Below, piece by piece: positions 59,761-64,000 of a stretch of DNA of 64,000 nucleotides. Position 1 is the first letter of the stretch; every line of letters starts with the position of its first letter. Under the pieces are notes generated by a model. That model ran no database searches. It saw nothing but the letters and a program-made list of their open reading frames with translations, and was not told where the DNA came from. This DNA comes from Polycladomyces abyssicola (GTDB taxonomy: Bacteria > Bacillota > Bacilli > Thermoactinomycetales > JIR-001), in assembly GCF_018326425.1 (NCBI RefSeq), contig NZ_AP024601.1, forward strand, positions 918,001-982,000. Reading direction: 5' to 3'. The position numbers were made by a program, and so were the translations under genes.

Positions 59761-62715
59761 GTGAAGAAGAAAGTGAGTGTTCGAATTAATGGAGTGTTAC
59801 ATGAGATAGAAGAAGGTACTCGAATTCTCGACTACCTTTTGCAGCAAAAAATCGAACATCCACATATTTGCTATTCGCCTACATTAGGTCCAATTCAAAC
59901 CTGTGATACGTGCATGTGTGAGATAGACGGAAAAATTATGCGGGCATGCTCTACATACGTGGAAGAAGGGATGAATATCTTAACTTCCTCAGAACGGGCA
60001 AAAGCCGCACAGATCGAAGCTATGGACCGTATTTTGGAAAACCACTTGTTGTATTGTACGGTTTGCGACAATAACAACGGCAATTGCCGAGTTCATAATA
60101 CGGCGGAACTTTTGGAGATCGAGCATCAAACACGGCCGTTTCGAGAAAAAGGTTATGAAGTGGATATGTCCCATCCTTTTTATCGATACGATCCTAATCA
60201 ATGTATTCTTTGTGGGCGTTGTGTGGAAGTATGTCAAGATCTGCAAGTAAATGAAACGTTGACAATTGATTGGGAGCGAGACATTCCACGAGTAATTTGG
60301 GATGACGACAAACCCATCAACGAATCTTCCTGTGTATCTTGTGGACAATGTGTGACGGTTTGTCCATGTAATGCCTTGATGGAAAAATCGATGCTAGGGG
60401 AAGCCGGTTTTATGACGGGAATAAAAAAAGATCTGCTTAATCCTATGATTGATTTTGTGAAAAAAGTAGAACCCGGCTATAGTGGAATTTTTGCAATTTC
60501 GGAAATTGAAGCGGCGATGCGGGACACTCGTACAAGAAAAACGAAAACCGTATGTACCTTCTGCGGGGTGGGTTGCTCGTTTGAAGTGTGGACCAAAGGA
60601 CGTAAGATTTTGAAAATTGAACCCACAGAACAAGCGCCTGTAAATAGTATTTCAACCTGCGTTAAAGGAAAGTTTGGATGGGATTTTATCAACAGTGATC
60701 ATCGCCTTACCACGCCTTTGATTAGGAGAGGAGATGAGTTTGTTTCTGCAACATGGGATGAAGCACTTAAATTGATTGCTGAAAAAATGGGTGCGATTAA
60801 GCAAACTTACGGCGGCAACGCGCTTGGATTCATAAGTTCATCTAAAACAACGAACGAAGAAGCTTATCTGATGCAAAAATTGGCACGTCAGGTGTTTGAA
60901 ACGAACAATATTGACAACTGTTCGCGTTATTGTCAATCGCCTGCGACCGACGGGCTGCTTGCAACCGTTGGGTATGGCGGGGATTCCGGTACGATTAAAG
61001 ACATCGCAAGCGCGGGGCTTGTCATCATTATCGGTGCAAACCCAACCGAAGGCCATCCAGTTCTGGCAACCCGAGTCAAACGCGCAAAGAAACTAAACGG
61101 TCAGAAATTAATTGTCGCGGATCTTCGAAAACATGAAATGGCAGATCGGGCTGATCTGTTCTTGCGTCCAAAACAAGGAACTGACTTCGTCTGGTTGACT
61201 GCCGTTGCCAAGTATATGATTGATCAGGGATGGCATGACGAAGAATTTATCAGAAATCGTGTGAACAATTTCGATAAATATCTCAAATTCCTTAAGAAAT
61301 ACACACTTAAATATGCGGAGGAAGTCACTGGTCTATCAAAAGAGCAATTAATCCAAACGGCCAAAATGATTCACGAAGCCGATGGCACATGCATCTTGTG
61401 GGGAATGGGTGTTACCCAGAATATTGCGGGTTCCCACACATCGGCAGCGATTTCCAATCTCTTGCTGGTTACGGGAAACTACGGACGTCATGGAGCCGGT
61501 GCATTCCCTCTCCGGGGACATAACAACGTACAAGGCGCTTGTGACATGGGTACGCTTCCTGAGTGGCTCCCGGGCTATCAGCATATTTCGGATGATATGG
61601 CTCGAGCTAAATTTGAAAAGGCGTATGGAGTGAAGATCTCTAATAAACCGGGACTAACGAACATTGAAATGCTGGAAGCGGTGGAGAAAGGCGAGCTCAA
61701 AGCGATGTATCTGATCGGAGAAGACATGGCCTGGGTGGATTCAAACGCGCATCATGTGCATGACACGCTCAGCAAACTTGACTTCTTTGTCGTACAGGAT
61801 GTCTTCTTTACAAAAACTGCACAATTTGCGGATGTTGTCCTGCCTGCCGCTCCGTCACTTGAGAAAGATGGAACCTTTACAAACACAGAGCGACGCATTC
61901 AGCGTTTGTATCAGGCACTTGAACCCTTGGGAGAATCAAAACCTGACTGGTGGATCATCCAGCAAGTTGCAAATCATATGGGAGCGGACTGGAATTACCA
62001 GCATCCAAGTGAAATTATGGATGAAATTGCAAGTCTTTGTCCTATTTATGAGGGGGTATCGTATGAACGTCTTGAGGGTTGGAACAGTTTAATATGGCCT
62101 GTGCAAAAAGACGGTACGGATGAACCGCTTCTTTACACGGAGCGCTTTAACTTCCCAGACGGTAAAGCGCGACTTTCTCTCGCAGAATACGTTCCCCCAG
62201 TCGAATTTCCGCGGGAATTTGATTTAACAGTGAACAACGGCCGACTCTTGGAACATTTCCATGAAGGAAATATGACCAACAAGTCTAAGGGAATTCAATA
62301 CAAATTACCCGATGTGTTTGTGGAAGTTTCACCTGAGCTTGCACGGGAACGCGGTGTAAAAGACGGCTCATTAGTGCGTTTGGTTTCGCCTTATGGTGCG
62401 ATTAAGCTTCGTGCGGTGGTGACCGATCGAGTAAAAGGGAAGGAACTGTATGTTCCAATGCACTCGGTAAGCCATGAAAATGCGATCAACGTCTTAACGG
62501 GAAATGCTGTCGATGTTCGAACGCAAACACCTGCGTATAAGCAAATTAAGGTGCGTATGGAAGTCCTGGAAGTTGAAGGGGTTGTCCCGCTTCCGATGCA
62601 CAATCCCCGCTACGCAAAACGTAACCCGCAACTGGGTGTACAAGTAGAGCGGAAATGGGCCCGAAAAGATTATGAGCCGATTGCAGACATTAATGTGGCA
62701 GGGGGAAAAGAATAA
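59761..62715 (+). CDS. Formate dehydrogenase alpha subunit (cytoplasmic, Mo-bisPGD, YrhE/YjgC-like)
   Basis: A 984-residue molybdoenzyme with a NuoG-like N-terminal arm. It has a [2Fe-2S] ferredoxin region (CYSPTLGPIQTCDTCMCEI...C), a CTVCDNNNGNC segment, and two [4Fe-4S] motifs (CILCGRCVEVCQ; CVSCGQCVTVCPC). Then come the catalytic-domain cluster CTFCGVGC and the Mo site NCSRYCQSPATDG, where Cys replaces selenocysteine, and a C-terminal dinucleotide-binding domain. No twin-arginine signal, so it is cytosolic. GTG 59761 is 8 nt after AAAGGAGG; the frame upstream lies in the attenuator hairpin. About 40 % G+C, well below the rest of the window. Needs MobA and FdhD, both encoded in this window. 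Confidence 0.92.
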   Translation: MKKKVSVRINGVLHEIEEGTRILDYLLQQKIEHPHICYSPTLGPIQTCDTCMCEIDGKIMRACSTYVEEGMNILTSSERAKAAQIEAMDRILENHLLYCTVCDNNNGNCRVHNTAELLEIEHQTRPFREKGYEVDMSHPFYRYDPNQCILCGRCVEVCQDLQVNETLTIDWERDIPRVIWDDDKPINESSCVSCGQCVTVCPCNALMEKSMLGEAGFMTGIKKDLLNPMIDFVKKVEPGYSGIFAISEIEAAMRDTRTRKTKTVCTFCGVGCSFEVWTKGRKILKIEPTEQAPVNSISTCVKGKFGWDFINSDHRLTTPLIRRGDEFVSATWDEALKLIAEKMGAIKQTYGGNALGFISSSKTTNEEAYLMQKLARQVFETNNIDNCSRYCQSPATDGLLATVGYGGDSGTIKDIASAGLVIIIGANPTEGHPVLATRVKRAKKLNGQKLIVADLRKHEMADRADLFLRPKQGTDFVWLTAVAKYMIDQGWHDEEFIRNRVNNFDKYLKFLKKYTLKYAEEVTGLSKEQLIQTAKMIHEADGTCILWGMGVTQNIAGSHTSAAISNLLLVTGNYGRHGAGAFPLRGHNNVQGACDMGTLPEWLPGYQHISDDMARAKFEKAYGVKISNKPGLTNIEMLEAVEKGELKAMYLIGEDMAWVDSNAHHVHDTLSKLDFFVVQDVFFTKTAQFADVVLPAAPSLEKDGTFTNTERRIQRLYQALEPLGESKPDWWIIQQVANHMGADWNYQHPSEIMDEIASLCPIYEGVSYERLEGWNSLIWPVQKDGTDEPLLYTERFNFPDGKARLSLAEYVPPVEFPREFDLTVNNGRLLEHFHEGNMTNKSKGIQYKLPDVFVEVSPELARERGVKDGSLVRLVSPYGAIKLRAVVTDRVKGKELYVPMHSVSHENAINVLTGNAVDVRTQTPAYKQIKVRMEVLEVEGVVPLPMHNPRYAKRNPQLGVQVERKWARKDYEPIADINVAGGKE

Positions 62716-63194
62716 TGGCAAAACCAATAACCAATATTGCCAAATCTGCTCCAACCGAAGAAGAAAAAAGAGAGAAAACGCTCGAAACTGTCATTGAAGA
62801 TATAGCGCAAAATGCGGATAGCATCCGGCAAACAATTAAACTGCTCCAAGAACTCCACGATAGTGGAATTCTTGGAGCCCTTAACGCTATTATCGAAGCG
62901 AGAGAGGAGGTGGCCAAAATCCTGATGGGACAGATGGTGCGTCCTCCTGTTACAAATATGATTAACAATGCAATGGCGGTAGCCGGAGCGTTGACAGAGA
63001 TTGATCCGGATATGACAAAAAAGCTGATGGGAAGTGTAACGAAAGGTCTTCAAAAAGCAGAGGAGGGACTTCGTTCAAATGAAAAGGTTGGGCTTTTCGA
63101 ATTGATGAAAGCATTACGGGATCCTGACATAAACCGTGCAATAGGCTTTGGTCTTAACTTTTTGAAAGGAATCGGAGAAGGCTTGAAGGAGTAA
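62715..63194 (+). CDS. DUF1641 protein (YrhD/YjgD-like)
   Basis: A 159-residue helical protein (DIAQNADSIRQTIKLLQELHDSGILGALNAIIEAREEVAKIL; GLFELMKALRDPDINRAIGFGLNFLKGIGEGL), the DUF1641 pattern. Its gene overlaps the fdh stop (TAATG), and the same pair occurs in B. subtilis (yrhE-yrhD, yjgC-yjgD), so it is very likely an accessory or second subunit of the formate dehydrogenase. The molecular role is not established. Confidence 0.88.
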   Translation: MAKPITNIAKSAPTEEEKREKTLETVIEDIAQNADSIRQTIKLLQELHDSGILGALNAIIEAREEVAKILMGQMVRPPVTNMINNAMAVAGALTEIDPDMTKKLMGSVTKGLQKAEEGLRSNEKVGLFELMKALRDPDINRAIGFGLNFLKGIGEGLKE

Positions 63195-63271
63195 GTAAAT
63201 CAAGTTCGCCATAACGGTGGATATGGTCATCTCTTTGTAAAGTCGATACCTATTGTGGTTGTCTGTCGTGA

Positions 63272-63314
63272 TTCTCGTACGGATGATCAGCTAGATCATG
63301 CTGAGAGACGAGAG
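63272..63314 (+). other. Nested hairpin covering the DUF2294 ribosome site
   Basis: TCTCGT (63273-63278) pairs with ACGAGA (63308-63313), enclosing an ATGATC/GATCAT stem. The 3' arm overlaps the AGAGGG ribosome site of the DUF2294 gene, so folding could reduce its translation. Confidence 0.4.
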
Positions 63315-63326
63315 GGATGAAATGGT

Positions 63327-63686
63327 ATGAAAAAAATCGAACATCAATTTAGCATGTTGGTACGCGAAATACGTAAAGAATACGTCGGTAACGGTCCGAG
63401 AGAGATTACCACCCGTTTTGTAGGATCATGGGCCATTAGTGAAATGAAAGGGAATCTGACGAATGTAGAAAAATTTATGATCAGTTCGCGAGAAGGCAAG
63501 AGAATGGTGCATAAAGCGCGAACTGAATTAGTGAAGAAGATCTATAAAAATCCCGAGATCTTAGCGAAATTTGAGGAACTTGTAGGAGCAAAAATTTTGA
63601 GGATCTTTTCAGATATCAGTATCGAAGAAGATATCGCGATGACGATATTTGTTTTTGATAAGCCCCTTGATTCTAAAACGACATAA
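63327..63686 (+). CDS. DUF2294 family protein
   Basis: A 119-residue cytosolic protein. The pattern MVREIRKEYVGNGPREITTRFVGSW, followed by VEKFMISSREGKRMVHKARTELVKK and a late FSDISIEEDIAMTIFVFD, is characteristic of DUF2294. This family is repeatedly found beside formate dehydrogenase genes in Bacillus relatives. Function unknown. ATG with an AGAGGG site. It has its own 130-bp leader after the DUF1641 gene. Confidence 0.85.
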   Translation: MKKIEHQFSMLVREIRKEYVGNGPREITTRFVGSWAISEMKGNLTNVEKFMISSREGKRMVHKARTELVKKIYKNPEILAKFEELVGAKILRIFSDISIEEDIAMTIFVFDKPLDSKTT

Positions 63687-63720
63687 CTAACGAACATTAC
63701 CAGGGAAGGTAGAGAGATTC

Positions 63721-64000
63721 GTGAACCGACCAGTATATATTTCACGCCAAGTATTACATTATGAAAATAATCGCATAAGTGAGGTAGATGATTGGATTGT
63801 TACGGAGTATCCCATTACTATCATGTTAGACCAACAAGAGTTCGCGACATTGGTTTGCACTCCGGAATATCTGGAAGATTTAGTAATCGGATTTTTGGCA
63901 TCAGAAGGTGTGATCAATAGTTACAAGGATATTAAAGACATCTTAATCGTGGATACAACCGGGCGTGCTTATGTAGATACCCATAATGTAAATAAATTTA
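63721..64000 (+). CDS. fdhD: Formate dehydrogenase accessory sulfurtransferase FdhD (partial, cut by window end)
   Basis: An open frame from GTG 63721 to the window edge, 93 codons: MNRPVYISRQVLHYENN..., then the FdhD pattern IMLDQQEFATLVCTPEYLEDLVIGFLASEGVI. FdhD carries sulfur from a cysteine desulfurase to the molybdenum cofactor of formate dehydrogenase. The conserved catalytic Cys pair would lie beyond the window. A GGGAAGG site lies upstream of the start. Last gene of the formate dehydrogenase cluster that can be seen. Confidence 0.88.
   Translation, partial: MNRPVYISRQVLHYENNRISEVDDWIVTEYPITIMLDQQEFATLVCTPEYLEDLVIGFLASEGVINSYKDIKDILIVDTTGRAYVDTHNVNKF

Overview
This window looks like part of the chromosome of a spore-forming, probably thermophilic Bacillota, most likely a member of the Thermoactinomycetaceae. 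Three things point there. Gene order over long stretches follows Bacillus subtilis. Sporulation genes are present (sspI, an alpha/beta-type SASP, a SleB-type cortex hydrolase, gerE). Two secreted proteases closely resemble thermitase of Thermoactinomyces vulgaris. Most genes sit at roughly 50-58 % G+C. Two segments are visibly poorer in G+C: the glycoside phosphorylase pair (8.2-10.3 kb) and the formate dehydrogenase cluster (59-64 kb, near 40 % where sampled). The species is an inference; no rRNA is present to confirm it.

Layout. 0-8 kb: M42 aminopeptidase, sspI (minus strand), Ktr-type K+ channel regulator, 23S rRNA methyltransferase, then pheS-pheT behind a T-box leader, zapA and cvpA. 8-12.4 kb: a DUF1861-GH130 pair, a sleB-like gene with a SigmaG promoter, a CuA-type cupredoxin lipoprotein and a 4-TM holin-like protein, all sitting where B. 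subtilis has polX. 12.4-15.6 kb: mutS2, a 27-residue membrane peptide and an NfeD protein. 15.7-22.6 kb: two tandem thermitase-like proteases, a small Pro/Tyr-rich ORF, an RsmF-type rRNA methyltransferase, a VOC protein and a purine permease. 23-28.9 kb: FadR regulon genes lcfA, fadR, etfB and etfA, with two perfect FadR operators and an inserted second SleB-type hydrolase, then trxA. 28.9-31.3 kb: two multi-pass membrane proteins, one with a long Gln/Pro/Ser tail. 31.5-37.4 kb: uvrC-mobA, DUF2935, an RsuA-family pseudouridine synthase, and lysC behind a lysine riboswitch. 37.7-42.6 kb: an unidentified folded element and an oppABCD peptide transporter without oppF. 42.6-47.4 kb: metX behind a SAM-I riboswitch, then sdhCAB. 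47.7-53.4 kb (minus strand): DUF1002 protein, a MecA-type penicillin-binding lipoprotein, class I fumarase, a zinc-ribbon protein and an HxlR regulator. 53.7-59 kb: M2/M3-type peptidase, an unrecognised HExxH protein, a SASP, an unknown protein, an M24 peptidase and gerE with a SigmaK promoter. 59-64 kb: a long structured leader ending in a strong hairpin, then a cytoplasmic formate dehydrogenase (fdhA-like), DUF1641, DUF2294 and the start of fdhD at the window edge.

How the genes fit together. Translation (pheST), repair (mutS2, uvrC), beta-oxidation electron transfer (lcfA, etfBA), the TCA cycle (sdhCAB, fumarase), amino-acid synthesis (lysC, metX) and sporulation form the conserved core. 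Three classical RNA switches (T-box, lysine, SAM-I) control pheST, lysC and metX. The formate dehydrogenase cluster needs molybdenum cofactor, and mobA behind uvrC would supply the last nucleotide-attachment step. No tRNA, rRNA, CRISPR array or insertion sequence was recognised. The least explained material is the non-coding DNA at 11.80-11.96, 37.70-37.80 and 59.04-59.74 kb, and a few small or unfamiliar genes (18.76-18.98, 55.35-56.07 and 56.59-57.01 kb).
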